Shown: positions 43,464 to 52,928, counted from the stretch's first letter. The stretch: DNA of 64,000 bases from JBLMYQ01 sp050258375 (GCA_050258375.1 JBLMYQ010000082.1:43977-107976), one strand, 5' to 3'. Notes: generated by a model from the letters alone, not told the origin. Made by a program: numbers and translations.

Positions 43464-45920
43464 CTAGCCTCTTACTATGAAGTTAATTATCTTATTAGGA
43501 ACATAAATTGTTTTTACTACATTATCAGGATTCACAGAACGTTCAACCTCTTTCAACGCATCTTCTGCAACTTTATTTTCTTCCGCATCCTTCTCAATCT
43601 TTATAGTCCCTCTAAGTTTTCCATTAACCTGAATTGCTATCTCAATAATTTCTTCATCAATCAATGCTTCATCATATTCCGGCAACTTGGCTTCAAATAT
43701 TGTCCCCTTATGTCCTGTAAGCTGCCATAATTCTTCACACATATGTGGGGCAAATGGAGCAAGTATAATCATAAATTTCTCAATAGTATCCTTGGTTACT
43801 CCAAGCTTTTTAACCTCTGCCTTTGAAACGAAATTAATAAATTCCATAAACGCACTTATTGCTGTATTGAATTTGAAGCTTTCTAATCTGCTTACAACCT
43901 TGAATATTAAGCCATGTAATTTAGTAACAACTTCTTTGCTATCTTGTGCAGAATAGCTTTTACTGCTGTCAACGATCCAATCCCACGATTTTTTTAGGAA
44001 TCTGAAGCAGCCTTCGATACCCGAATCAGTCCACTCAGAATCCATTTCAGGAGCACCAATAAACAACTCATACAATCTTACCGTATCAGTACCATATTTT
44101 TCAACCAATGGGTCAGGATTAACTACATTACCTTTTGATTTTGACATTTTTTCAAGCTTGCCTGATTTTTCACTGTATTTACAAACCATTCCCTGATTGA
44201 ACAATCTGTCAAATGGTTCGTCAAAGTCTATATACCCACAGTCAAACAATACCTTTGTAAAGAATCTTGCATAAAGCAAGTGAAGCACAGCATGCTCAAT
44301 TCCACCTACATAGCAATCAACCGGAAGCCAAGTATTGGCATCCTTTTTATCAAAAGCTGCTGTTTCGAGCCTCGGATTTATATATCTTAAAAAATACCAT
44401 GATGAACCCGCCCACTGCGGCATTGTATCTGTTTCTCTTTCAGCAGGACCTCCGCATTTAGGACAGGTAGTATGAACAAATTCAGGTATAACAGCAAGCG
44501 GTGATTTTCCTGTTCCACTCGGTTTGTAATTCTCTACCTCAGGAAGCAGCACAGGCAAATCCTTTTCATCAACTGCAACCTCACCGCACTTATCACAGTA
44601 AATAATCGGAATAGGCTCTCCCCAGTATCTCTGTCTTGCAAACACCCAGTCCCTAAGCTTATACGCTATTGTCTTTTTACCAAGGCCTTTCTTGGCAAGC
44701 CATTCAACAATTTCAGATTTTGCCTTTGCATAATCCATTCCATCAAAATCACCTGAATTTATTAGCGTTCCATCTTCTGTATAAGCCTCAATAAGCTGAC
44801 CTTTTTCATCTTTTTTAGCATTTCCCGAAGATATTACCTCAATAATCTCTATCCCAAATTTCTTTGCAAAATCGAAGTCCCTCTGGTCATGTGCAGGAAC
44901 TGCCATTATCGCACCGGAACCATAATGAGCTAATACATAATCACTTACCCATACTGGAATTTCTTTGCCATTAACAGGGTTAACTGCGTAAGCACCTGTA
45001 AATGCCCCCGTCTTATCCTTTGCTGCATCGGTTCTTTCAATCTCGGACATTGCCTTTGCATGACTTACATATTCATCAACAGAATTTTTACTCTCTTTTG
45101 AAGTAATCTTATCTACCAATTGATGTTCTGGCGCCATTACAACATATGTAGCACCAAATAAAGTATCAGGTCTTGTTGTGAACACCGGAAGGTCATACTG
45201 ACTTCCATTTTCTGCTTTTATCTTGAATATTACCTCAGCACCCTCACTGCGACCAATCCAGTTTTTCTGCATGATCTTAACCTTTTCTGGCCAATTCAGC
45301 TTATCAAGATCATCTATAAGTCTGTCTGCATAAGCAGTTATCTTCAGCATCCATTGAAGCATTTCTCTTTTTTCAACTTCGCTGCTGCACCTATCACATT
45401 TTCCGTCAACAACCTCTTCATTTGCCAAACCTGTTTTACAGCTAGGGCACCAATTTATTGGCATCTTTTTTCTGTAAGCCAAACCTCTTTTATGCATCTG
45501 AACAAATATCCACTGTGTCCATTTATAATACTCAGGGTCGGTTGTATTAATTTCTCTTGACCAATCATACATTGCACCTATTTCTTTAAGCTGCCTCTTC
45601 ATATTGCTCACATTACTCTGAGTATTTATCTTTGGATGAATATTCTTTTTTATAGCTGCATTCTCTGCCGGAAGTCCAAAAGCATCCCAACCCATTGGAT
45701 GAAGCACATTATAGCCCTGGAGTCTTTTATATCTTGACCACACATCAGAAAGTACATACCCTCTCCAGTGCCCTACGTGAAGACCTTCTCCAGAAGGATA
45801 CGGAAACATGTCCAAGCAGTAGTACTTCGGCTTATTGGTTTCTGAAAGAGTTTTGTTAATTTGGTTCTCTTCCCAGTAAGCCCTCCATTTCTTTTCAAGA
45901 TTATGTGGATTATATTGCAT
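43464..45920 (-). CDS. leuS: Leucyl-tRNA synthetase
   Basis: 818 residues from ATG 45920 (MQYNPHNLEKKWRAYWEE, family-standard, with AAAGGTG upstream); a longer frame from 46028 adds a non-conserved, RBS-less extension. HIGH motif in SGEGLHVGHWRGY, KMSKS in EKMSKSKGNVV, editing CP1 domain around 220-410. It follows valS by 120 nt on the same strand and probably shares the T-box-controlled transcript. Confidence 0.97.
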   Translation of the reverse strand: MQYNPHNLEKKWRAYWEENQINKTLSETNKPKYYCLDMFPYPSGEGLHVGHWRGYVLSDVWSRYKRLQGYNVLHPMGWDAFGLPAENAAIKKNIHPKINTQSNVSNMKRQLKEIGAMYDWSREINTTDPEYYKWTQWIFVQMHKRGLAYRKKMPINWCPSCKTGLANEEVVDGKCDRCSSEVEKREMLQWMLKITAYADRLIDDLDKLNWPEKVKIMQKNWIGRSEGAEVIFKIKAENGSQYDLPVFTTRPDTLFGATYVVMAPEHQLVDKITSKESKNSVDEYVSHAKAMSEIERTDAAKDKTGAFTGAYAVNPVNGKEIPVWVSDYVLAHYGSGAIMAVPAHDQRDFDFAKKFGIEIIEVISSGNAKKDEKGQLIEAYTEDGTLINSGDFDGMDYAKAKSEIVEWLAKKGLGKKTIAYKLRDWVFARQRYWGEPIPIIYCDKCGEVAVDEKDLPVLLPEVENYKPSGTGKSPLAVIPEFVHTTCPKCGGPAERETDTMPQWAGSSWYFLRYINPRLETAAFDKKDANTWLPVDCYVGGIEHAVLHLLYARFFTKVLFDCGYIDFDEPFDRLFNQGMVCKYSEKSGKLEKMSKSKGNVVNPDPLVEKYGTDTVRLYELFIGAPEMDSEWTDSGIEGCFRFLKKSWDWIVDSSKSYSAQDSKEVVTKLHGLIFKVVSRLESFKFNTAISAFMEFINFVSKAEVKKLGVTKDTIEKFMIILAPFAPHMCEELWQLTGHKGTIFEAKLPEYDEALIDEEIIEIAIQVNGKLRGTIKIEKDAEENKVAEDALKEVERSVNPDNVVKTIYVPNKIINFIVRG

Positions 45921-46040
45921 ATCAAACAACACCTTTCCTGAATATTGTAAGGATAAACCAAATACATTCCTTAGTTTTTTACGCAATGGATTATAACATA
46001 GAAGAAAACAAAGAGCAATATTTGGCATTTTATCGGTTTT

Positions 46041-48689
46041 TTACTTTATCATAGCCTTTATTCTTTCTTTAACCTTTGCAAGCATTTCAAGGTATTTTAT
46101 CCTCTTTTCTTTTTCTTCATCTACAACCTTTTGAGGAGCTTTCGCCATAAATCTTTCATTAGAAAGCATCCCATCGACTCTTGCAATTTCCTTTTGGAGA
46201 TTCTCTCTTTCTTTTTCAAGCCTCTGTATTTCTTTTTCAATGTCAACCAATTCGCCTAAAGGTATAAATATTTCGACCCCCGGAACAACTGCTGAAACAG
46301 TATTTTCTTCAATTTCTTCACGTTCAGGATTAATTATAATCTCTGCTGATGCAAGTCTTTCAAAGTATTCCTTTTCTACTTCCAATACACTTGCAGTTTT
46401 TGTATCTACCGTAAATAGCATAACTCTGCATTTTTTTGAGCTTGGTACGTTCATTTCAGCCCTGATATTTCTTACAGCCTTAATTATTTCCATCACCTTC
46501 GACATATTTTGCTCATCTCCGGCAAAATCGAGCGCTGAATCATACTGCGGCCACTCTGATACCATTATATTTCTTCCGTCATGAATCAGATTATCATACA
46601 GCTCGTTTGTAATAAACGGCATATATGGATGCAGTAACTTCAGTGAAATAACAAGCACCTTATTTAAAACATACTGCGCTTCAAGTCTTGTAGCATTTTC
46701 TGCATTGTATAAACGAGGCTTTACCATTTCTATATACCAATCGCAGAATTCATCCCAGAAGAATTCATACAGCTTTTGTGCTGCAATACCAAGCTCAAAG
46801 CTTTCCATATTTTCCGTAACTTCTTTTACAAGGTTGTTAACCCTGCTTAGAATCCACTTATCTGCCAAAGTAAAATTCTTTGGATTGTAATTGTTAATCT
46901 TATCTCCAAGATCCATATTCATAAGCACAAATCTCGAAGCATTCCAAATCTTATTCGCAAAATTCCTTACTGATTCTATTCTGTCTGTAGAAAATCTTAT
47001 ATCGTTACCTGGAGTATTTCCCATCAATAAAGACATTCTAAGAGCATCAGTTCCGTATTGCTCAATTATCTCAAGAGGGTCAATTCCATTTCCAAGAGAT
47101 TTTGACATCTTTCTTCCCTGTGCATCTCTTACAATTCCATGAATAAGAACATATTCAAAAGGTTCTTTCTTCATGTGCTCCATTGCCGAAAATGCCATTC
47201 TTACAACCCAGAAGAAAATGATATCATAACCTGTAACTAGAACATTTGTAGGGTAAAAGTATTCCAAATCCTCTGTTTTTTCAGGCCATCCCATTGTAGC
47301 ATAAGGCCATAAAGCTGAACTAAACCATGTATCAAGGGTATCCTCATCCTGCTTTAGTTTTGAACTGCCGCATTTTTCGCAGGCTTTTGGCGCTTCTGTC
47401 TCGACCATTATATGACCGCAATCCTGGCAGTAATATGCCGGTATTCTATGCCCCCACCACAACTGCCTTGAAATACACCAATCATGAATATTCTCCAACC
47501 AGCTAAAATATATTTTTGCAAACTTTTCAGGAACAAATTTCATTATCCCTTGTTTAACTATATCAACAGCAGGTCCCGCAAGAGGCTGCATTTTTACAAA
47601 CCACTGCTCAGATATTATTGGCTCAATGATTGTATGGCAGCGATAGCATCCTCCAACATTGTGTGCATGCTCATCGATTTTTACAAGCAATCCTAGAGAC
47701 CTTAAGTCTTCAACTATCTTCTTTCTAGCCTCATATCTGTCCAATCCCTTATATTGCCCTGCATTTTCATTCATTAAAGCAATATCATCCATAACCTTTA
47801 TCTGCGGAAGGTTATGTCTTAAGCCAACTTCAAAATCGTTAGGGTCATGCGCAGGAGTAATCTTTACTGCACCTGTTCCAAATTCCTTATCAACATACTC
47901 ATCCGCAACTATCGGAATCTCTCTATTCATAAGCGGAAGAACAACTGTCTTTCCAATCAGATGTGCATACCTTTCATCATCCGGATGAACTGCAACTGCA
48001 GTATCCCCAAGCATTGTCTCAGGTCTTGTGGTAGCTACGATTATACCGTCCTTACCGTCAGGGGTTGGGTATTTTATATGCCAAAGGTTACCTGCTTTTT
48101 CTTCATAATCAACTTCTGCATCAGAAATTGATGTTTTACACGCAGGACACCAATTTATTATACGTTCGCCCTTATATATCAAGCCTTTTTTATAATAATC
48201 AACAAACACCTTTAATACAGCCTTTGAAAAGCCCTCATCATAGGTAAATCTTTCTCTTGACCAATCGCACGAGCATCCTAATTTCTTCAGCTGCTCAGTT
48301 ATCCTTCCACCATACTGCTTTTTCCAAGCCCACGCCTCTTCAAGAAATTTTTCTCTCCCAAGGTCTTCTTTTCTCAGTCCTTCTTTTTTTAGCTTTTCAA
48401 CCACCTTTGCCTCAGTTGAAATTCCTGCATGGTCTGTTCCCGGAAGCCATAGAGTGGAGTAACCTTGCATTCTTTTCATCCTGATTAGTATATCCTGCAT
48501 AGTATCATCAAGTGCGTGCCCCATATGAAGCTGCCCTGTTACATTTGGCGGTGGAATCACTATTGTAAAAGGTTTCTTATTTTTGTCTATTTCAGCTCTG
48601 AAATAGCCTTTTTCCATCCATTCAGAATATATTCTGTCTTCAACTTCTTTAGGCTCATATGTTTTTGCTAATAATTTTGGTTCAGACAT
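46041..48689 (-). CDS. valS: Valyl-tRNA synthetase
   Basis: About 882 residues. HIGH motif in PNVTGQLHMGHALDDT, KMSKS in GRKMSKSLGNGID, CP1 editing domain in the middle and a C-terminal coiled-coil arm (DIEKEIQRLEKERENLQKEI) typical of ValRS. The start: GAGGAG directly precedes ATG ATG ACC ATG, so ATG 48689 has the best spacing. Controlled by the T-box with a GUC specifier. Confidence 0.98.
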   Translation of the reverse strand: MSEPKLLAKTYEPKEVEDRIYSEWMEKGYFRAEIDKNKKPFTIVIPPPNVTGQLHMGHALDDTMQDILIRMKRMQGYSTLWLPGTDHAGISTEAKVVEKLKKEGLRKEDLGREKFLEEAWAWKKQYGGRITEQLKKLGCSCDWSRERFTYDEGFSKAVLKVFVDYYKKGLIYKGERIINWCPACKTSISDAEVDYEEKAGNLWHIKYPTPDGKDGIIVATTRPETMLGDTAVAVHPDDERYAHLIGKTVVLPLMNREIPIVADEYVDKEFGTGAVKITPAHDPNDFEVGLRHNLPQIKVMDDIALMNENAGQYKGLDRYEARKKIVEDLRSLGLLVKIDEHAHNVGGCYRCHTIIEPIISEQWFVKMQPLAGPAVDIVKQGIMKFVPEKFAKIYFSWLENIHDWCISRQLWWGHRIPAYYCQDCGHIMVETEAPKACEKCGSSKLKQDEDTLDTWFSSALWPYATMGWPEKTEDLEYFYPTNVLVTGYDIIFFWVVRMAFSAMEHMKKEPFEYVLIHGIVRDAQGRKMSKSLGNGIDPLEIIEQYGTDALRMSLLMGNTPGNDIRFSTDRIESVRNFANKIWNASRFVLMNMDLGDKINNYNPKNFTLADKWILSRVNNLVKEVTENMESFELGIAAQKLYEFFWDEFCDWYIEMVKPRLYNAENATRLEAQYVLNKVLVISLKLLHPYMPFITNELYDNLIHDGRNIMVSEWPQYDSALDFAGDEQNMSKVMEIIKAVRNIRAEMNVPSSKKCRVMLFTVDTKTASVLEVEKEYFERLASAEIIINPEREEIEENTVSAVVPGVEIFIPLGELVDIEKEIQRLEKERENLQKEIARVDGMLSNERFMAKAPQKVVDEEKEKRIKYLEMLAKVKERIKAMIK

Positions 48690-48739
48690 GGTCATCATCT
48701 CCTCTAAAATAATGTGAAATGTAAAGTCAGTAAAAAAAT

Positions 48740-49110
48740 AAAAACCTCCAATCCTACAAAGGACGGAAGCTCCGCGGTACCACCTTAATTTATACCTTAT
48801 AATCTTACAAAAACGTCAGAAGCTTGGTCATCAATGGGGGCATTCCCCCGCATTGCGGATGCTACACATCCTGTCTCCCCCTTCTGAAGTCATTTTCTTA
48901 AGCATCACACGTTAGCGTTTGAAGTTGCTTATCACGTTTTTGAGGTATACTCTTAATAATCTTTAACGAAATCACCCGTAATATCCTACTAATTTCAGAT
49001 ACCAAGCTCCGAAGCGACCTTCAACAGGTTATCCTGGATACCTTTCACCAAGCGGCATCCTCTCTGCAAGGCTTTTCTGCCTACTCCTCTTCATCAACGC
49101 AATTCAATAT
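48740..49110 (-). ncRNA. T-box riboswitch, valine (GUC specifier), valS leader, with insertion
   Basis: Minus strand: AGAGAGG, the GGTG loop (49065-49050 region), specifier GUC followed by G (49018-49016), the T-box AGGTGGTACCGCGG (48785-48771), and terminator CTTCCGTCC...GGATTGGAGGTTTTT (48769-48740). A ~135 nt structured element (48808-48942) is lodged between the stem I side and the antiterminator, making the leader unusually long. Confidence 0.92.
48808..48942 (-). ncRNA. Structured insert within the valS T-box leader
   Basis: Framed by a perfect 9-bp inverted repeat CAAAAACGT (48808-48816) / ACGTTTTTG (48934-48942). Inside on the minus strand: GGATG...CATCC hairpin (48871-48857), CAATGCGGGGG...CCCCCATTG hairpin (48855-48832) and TCAGAAG/CTTCTGA outer stem. 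Homologous to the ileS element at 28483, same orientation. Confidence 0.62.
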
Positions 49111-49122
49111 TAATTATTTATT

Positions 49123-49152
49123 ATAATAGCAATCGGTTAATTATGTGTCAAT
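49123..49152 (-). promoter_or_regulatory. Sigma-A promoter of the valS leader
   Basis: TTGACA (49152-49147), 18 nt, TATTAT (49128-49123). Confidence 0.7.
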
Positions 49153-49161
49153 AAACAGCTC

Positions 49162-49491
49162 TTATTTTTTCCCACCTTGAATTACTTTTATCTCAACCTC
49201 TTGCTTTTCGATTTTTGCATCTATCTCTTGAACCTTTTCGTATGTAAGCTTGTACCCATCATAAAGTGCTCTTATATCTTCCTTTATTTCATTCTCAAAA
49301 AGCACCATCTTGTTACTAAGACTCTGAACATCTTCTTTTACACCTACTATATCTTCTTTTATACCTACTATATCTTCTTTTATGCCTACTATATCTTCTT
49401 TTATGCCTGCTATGTCTTCTTCTATCCTATTCTGTCCCTGCTTCAAATCGGCATACATCGTATCTAACATCTGTAATATTTTTTCATCCAT
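49162..49491 (-). CDS. Coiled-coil heptad-repeat protein, 109 aa
   Basis: Start ATG 49491 with AAGAGGTG. Residues about 25-55 are four heptads (EDIVGIK type), with helical coiled coil on both sides; no signal peptide or membrane segment. It is related to the fragment at 16083 in its repeat pattern and charged C-terminal helix. Function unknown; a structural or oligomerisation role is likely. Confidence 0.75.
   Translation of the reverse strand: MDEKILQMLDTMYADLKQGQNRIEEDIAGIKEDIVGIKEDIVGIKEDIVGVKEDVQSLSNKMVLFENEIKEDIRALYDGYKLTYEKVQEIDAKIEKQEVEIKVIQGGKK
49336..49419 (-). repeat. 21-bp tandem repeat (4 units) encoding EDIVGIK heptads
   Basis: Four in-frame 21-bp units, nearly identical at the DNA level (the + strand reads ATATCTTCTTTTATGCCTAC with small changes). 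Confidence 0.88.
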
Positions 49492-49560
49492 AATGTTCAC
49501 CTCTTGAACAATTTCTTTATTAAATTATATCCAATTTATTCTTTTTTACAAGGATAAACT

Positions 49561-49633
49561 TTGAAATAAAGCAAATATTTTTTCTTTATTTCAACAATTT
49601 TATATTGAATTTTTAATGTTAAATAAATATAAT
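49561..49633 (+). promoter_or_regulatory. Inverted repeat plus promoter for the 49745 gene
   Basis: An 11-bp perfect inverted repeat TTGAAATAAAG (49561-49571) / CTTTATTTCAA (49584-49594) lies directly upstream of TTGAAT (49605-49610), 17 nt, TATAAT (49628-49633). It may be a regulator site shared with the divergent coiled-coil gene. Confidence 0.6.
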
Positions 49634-49744
49634 ATAACTTAGTATTCTTTCCTAAATACCAATTATTTGTCTCATCAACTAAAGAGGCAGGATGTAAAAA
49701 ACAAATTAGCTACCCAAATATTTTTTTATTTAGGAGGTAATGTG

Positions 49745-50059
49745 ATGCAAAAGGACGTAATAACTATTATCAGCATTTATGCAGAATACTATGGAGGAAT
49801 AATTTATGCTCAGCAGCTTTTTGAGCCAAACGAATTTTCTGAAGAAAAAACCCCAAAAGAAACAGCGGTAGAAATTGCTACCCAACTTATTACTTCCGAT
49901 CCGTACTTTGAAATGCTTGATGCAAGGTTTAAACGCATCAAAAGAATTGAAAGCAGAAAAAAAGACAAAGCACGTCGTAAATCGAAGAAAAATCAAACTA
50001 ACCTTGAACCTGCTCCTCCTGCTGCTGTCATTGACACAGAAAAAATTCCCGCCGCATAA
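49745..50059 (+). CDS. Orphan protein with basic/Pro-Ala tail, 104 aa
   Basis: Not recognised. ATG 49745 follows AGGAGG; an earlier in-frame ATG at 49667 has no RBS. The N-terminus is an amphipathic helix pair (DVITIISIYAEYYGGIIYAQQLF), followed by helices, a very basic stretch (RFKRIKRIESRKKDKARRKS) and a disordered tail EPAPPAAV. Nucleic-acid binding is possible. It has its own promoter and terminator. Confidence 0.72.
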   Translation: MQKDVITIISIYAEYYGGIIYAQQLFEPNEFSEEKTPKETAVEIATQLITSDPYFEMLDARFKRIKRIESRKKDKARRKSKKNQTNLEPAPPAAVIDTEKIPAA

Positions 50060-50067
50060 ATTTATCA

Positions 50068-50101
50068 AAGAGACTGACCAAATAAAGGTTGGTCTCTTTT
50101 T
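50068..50101 (+). terminator. Terminator after the 49745 gene
   Basis: AGAGACTGACC and GGTTGGTCTCT arms followed by TTTTT. Confidence 0.85.
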
Positions 50102-50193
50102 GGCTAATTAATAAAGTTTCATAAATCTTCTTGTAATACAATCCTTAAATTTCCGCATTATAATATCGAACTCAATAAAAGGAGGTCATGAAC

Positions 50194-50370
50194 ATGGAAA
50201 GAAAGCTTCCTGAAGGTACAGTACCAACAGTTCTTGGAACTGCTGTTACAATCGTCGGAGTAGCTCTTATTCCTGTCACCCCTTTGATTGCTTCCGGAGT
50301 TGCTGGATTTGGTCTTGTAAATGCCATTATAGGTGGAATAGACATGTACCAAAACAGAAAAAGAAGGTAA
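50194..50370 (+). CDS. Small hydrophobic membrane protein, 58 aa
   Basis: Not recognised. ATG 50194 is 8-10 nt after AAAGGAGG (ATG 50188 is too close). Nearly the whole chain is hydrophobic and Gly/Ala/Val-rich (about 12-45), closing with a basic tail NRKRR, consistent with one long or two short membrane helices. Own terminator follows. Confidence 0.72.
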   Translation: MERKLPEGTVPTVLGTAVTIVGVALIPVTPLIASGVAGFGLVNAIIGGIDMYQNRKRR

Positions 50371-50379
50371 TAGAGTTCA

Positions 50380-50412
50380 AAAAGGGACTGCGTTTTTTAA
50401 CGCAGTCCCTTT
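50380..50412. terminator. Terminator between convergent genes
   Basis: AAAGGGACTGCGTT and AACGCAGTCCCTTT arms; serves the 50194 gene and the GH18 gene. Confidence 0.88.
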
Positions 50413-50456
50413 AATTATTCAACAAATTATTTTTTATCATACAGAGGCTTCCTAAA

Positions 50457-52448
50457 TTATAAGGAAATAAAATTTACTTGTTGATTTTTTGGGTTTTCCT
50501 TTACATTATTTAAGTTCAAGTATCTCTGAATAATCACTGCTGCTTCAGCCCTGGTAGTCTTTGAATCAGGCTTAAACAGCCCATTCTCAGTACCTTTTAT
50601 CAGGTTTAATTTTTGCAGATTTTCAATATCTGCTTCTGCCCAGTGCCCGTTTATATCAGCAAAAGATGCTTCCGTACCACTACTGCTTAAAATTCCTTGC
50701 TTAACAAGAATCCGCGAGAGAATCGCTGCCATTTCAGCCCTTGTTATCTTAGAATCAGGTGCAATATACCATTTTCCTTTACTGTTTTTAAGTCCTTGAA
50801 TATAACCTTTTTCTTCGAGTGCAATTATAGCAGAAGAAGCCCAATGACTATTATTTTTTAAGTCAGAAAACTTTGTAACATAACCATTTGTAGGGCTTTC
50901 AATTTCTAAAGCTCTTGCAATCAAAACCATAAATTCAGCTCTGGTAAGAGTATTATCCGGCTTAAATTGTTCATTACCAGAACCTTTCACATATTTCTGC
51001 TTGAACAAATCTATTATAACATCGCGAGCCCAATGATTCTTTATATCTTCAAAACAATTGATACCAAATTCTTTGCTGCCAATTTCGGCTCCGTCATTGG
51101 AAATAATTCTTGCAGTATACCAGCCATCATCCATATTATTAAGGGATATAATCTGGCTTTTATTCGTACTGAAATCAATTCCCTGTGAAGTCTTAGCTCC
51201 ATGTTCATTAATTATTTCCAGGGTACAGCTTTTGCTGCTCTGCTCTTCAAGCTTTATTATAAGATTATCATTAGAGGTATAAAGCTTTTTAGTATCAAAT
51301 ATTTTTTGATTATTTATCTTCTGAACATCAATATTTCCTGAAATAACATTCCAAACAGCAGGGTCTTCCATTCCGAGTCTCCATATTGCAATTCCTTTTA
51401 ATCCATACTTTGAAGCAAGATTAATTTTATACGAAAGACTTGATGCATTTTCAAACCAGATTTCTCTTTGCACATTGCCATCCCAATAATTTATATATGG
51501 CACCTTATATTTATCATTCCATAAAGCTTGCAGCCCTTTAGATTTTGCAGTATTCATAGTCATTTCATAAGAAGAATACTTGGGCCAGCTTTTGCCTTTA
51601 GCCCAGTCAAATCCATATACCGGCACACCCATCAGAATTTTTTCTTTTGGCATCTGGTCTACTGCATATTTAACTACTTTTTCCTGCCATGTTATTGAGG
51701 CAATTGGCCCCGCTCCACTTCCCGTCCATGCTCCATGCTCATCATACGTCATTATTACAATTCTATCAGCATACTTGCCGATTCCTTTATAATCAAAAGG
51801 ATATGAAAAGCTGTTTGTCCAATCATCAAAGGTTTTTGCAGGAATTGAAACAGTAATCATATAGCCCTTTGCACCTAATGTCTGCTTTAACTTATTAATA
51901 AACTCAGTATAATTGTTTCTATCACTTTTATATACATCCTCTATATCAATATTAACACCGTCAAAGCCATATTCTTTCATGAAGCCTTCCAACTGGTTAA
52001 TAAAATTATCGGAATACTTTTGATTTGTAAGCAGTTCATGCGATAGTGCTTTCCCCGTTACTCCCTCCTGCTTGTAAAGCATATTATGAACCAAAGCCAG
52101 CACCTTAATATTCTTAGCCCTCATGTTCTTAACAATCTGCTTTGCCTCAGTTTTATAATCCTTTGTACTAAATCCGTATTTGTGAAACTCAATTGAGCCT
52201 CCACCTTCTGCTCCAAGCCTGAACCAAAAGGGTGATGCCATTGTCATGCTGCTGCTATTCTGATTTACTATCTGATATGAATCTTTCAGGCTGTAATATT
52301 TCCCTTCGTAATCTACTCCCTCTTTATTTGTACAAAAACCAAGAACCTCCATATCCGGCTTGGTTACCGAATCGGCAGAGGTTAGGGTTGGAAGTAATGT
52401 TGTTAGTATAACTAAGCTCAGCATTACAGCTGTTATTCTTTTGTTCAT
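50457..52448 (-). CDS. GH18 glycosidase with three SLH domains
   Basis: About 663 residues. Signal peptide (1-25), GH18 TIM barrel (about 33-370) with the catalytic DxxDxDxE-type motif FDGVNIDIE (acid Glu170), a beta-rich linker (about 375-465) and three C-terminal S-layer homology domains (FEDIKNHWARDVI, FSDLKNNSHWASSAI, FADINGHWAEADI) each with the TRAE motif. The product is expected to hydrolyse peptidoglycan or chitin-like beta-1,4-GlcNAc links while bound to the cell wall. ATG 52448 preferred by the GGAG spacing. Confidence 0.93.
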   Translation of the reverse strand: MNKRITAVMLSLVILTTLLPTLTSADSVTKPDMEVLGFCTNKEGVDYEGKYYSLKDSYQIVNQNSSSMTMASPFWFRLGAEGGGSIEFHKYGFSTKDYKTEAKQIVKNMRAKNIKVLALVHNMLYKQEGVTGKALSHELLTNQKYSDNFINQLEGFMKEYGFDGVNIDIEDVYKSDRNNYTEFINKLKQTLGAKGYMITVSIPAKTFDDWTNSFSYPFDYKGIGKYADRIVIMTYDEHGAWTGSGAGPIASITWQEKVVKYAVDQMPKEKILMGVPVYGFDWAKGKSWPKYSSYEMTMNTAKSKGLQALWNDKYKVPYINYWDGNVQREIWFENASSLSYKINLASKYGLKGIAIWRLGMEDPAVWNVISGNIDVQKINNQKIFDTKKLYTSNDNLIIKLEEQSSKSCTLEIINEHGAKTSQGIDFSTNKSQIISLNNMDDGWYTARIISNDGAEIGSKEFGINCFEDIKNHWARDVIIDLFKQKYVKGSGNEQFKPDNTLTRAEFMVLIARALEIESPTNGYVTKFSDLKNNSHWASSAIIALEEKGYIQGLKNSKGKWYIAPDSKITRAEMAAILSRILVKQGILSSSGTEASFADINGHWAEADIENLQKLNLIKGTENGLFKPDSKTTRAEAAVIIQRYLNLNNVKENPKNQQVNFISL

Positions 52449-52526
52449 ATGCCTCACTCCATGCTGTTCTAAGATTCAGTATATTCTAACATAGAGAAGG
52501 CGGATTGAGATAAGGTATATTATGTA

Positions 52527-52555
52527 AACAGACCTGCCGGATTTGGCAGGTCTGT
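52527..52555 (-). terminator. Terminator-like palindrome
   Basis: AACAGACCTGCC and GGCAGGTCTGTT arms; lies after the 52593 gene on the minus strand and before the GH18 gene. Confidence 0.7.
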
Positions 52556-52592
52556 TCCTTAGAGAATATATTTTATTTAAAACATATAAAAT

Positions 52593-52928
52593 TTAAAAAA
52601 TAATTGCAAGCATAAGAGCCGCAGCTACTCCCCCTATAAGGTCAGGAAAATAAAGCATTGCTTCGTCAGCCATATATTCTCTGCCGGAGTCTCTGTAGTT
52701 TTCCATAAGTGGAAAATACCCGAATACCCCTATTAATGCATGCCATACTGCTACAGGTGCAAACACAAATTTCCACCATGAAACCATACTGTAATCAGGC
52801 ATAATTCCCGATTTAACAATAAACAGTATATACAGCCAGGCAGGTATTATCCACAATAGAGCCAGCGGCTTCTTAAACACAACCGTTGGTACAAATAATA
52901 ATATACTTAACCACCAAATCCATGTCAT
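52593..52928 (-). CDS. Small integral membrane protein, 111 aa
   Basis: Not recognised. ATG 52928 follows GAGAGGGGG. Four hydrophobic segments (about 3-18, 22-38, 58-70, 93-110) separated by short loops, with a Trp-rich N-terminus (MTWIWWLSILLF). The last loop contains YRDSGREYMADEAMLYFPD. Function unknown. Confidence 0.75.
   Translation of the reverse strand: MTWIWWLSILLFVPTVVFKKPLALLWIIPAWLYILFIVKSGIMPDYSMVSWWKFVFAPVAVWHALIGVFGYFPLMENYRDSGREYMADEAMLYFPDLIGGVAAALMLAIIF

Noticed and set aside
45921..46028. N-terminal extension of LeuS
   Set aside because: The 36 extra residues are not LeuRS-like and lack an RBS; ATG 45920 matches the family start.
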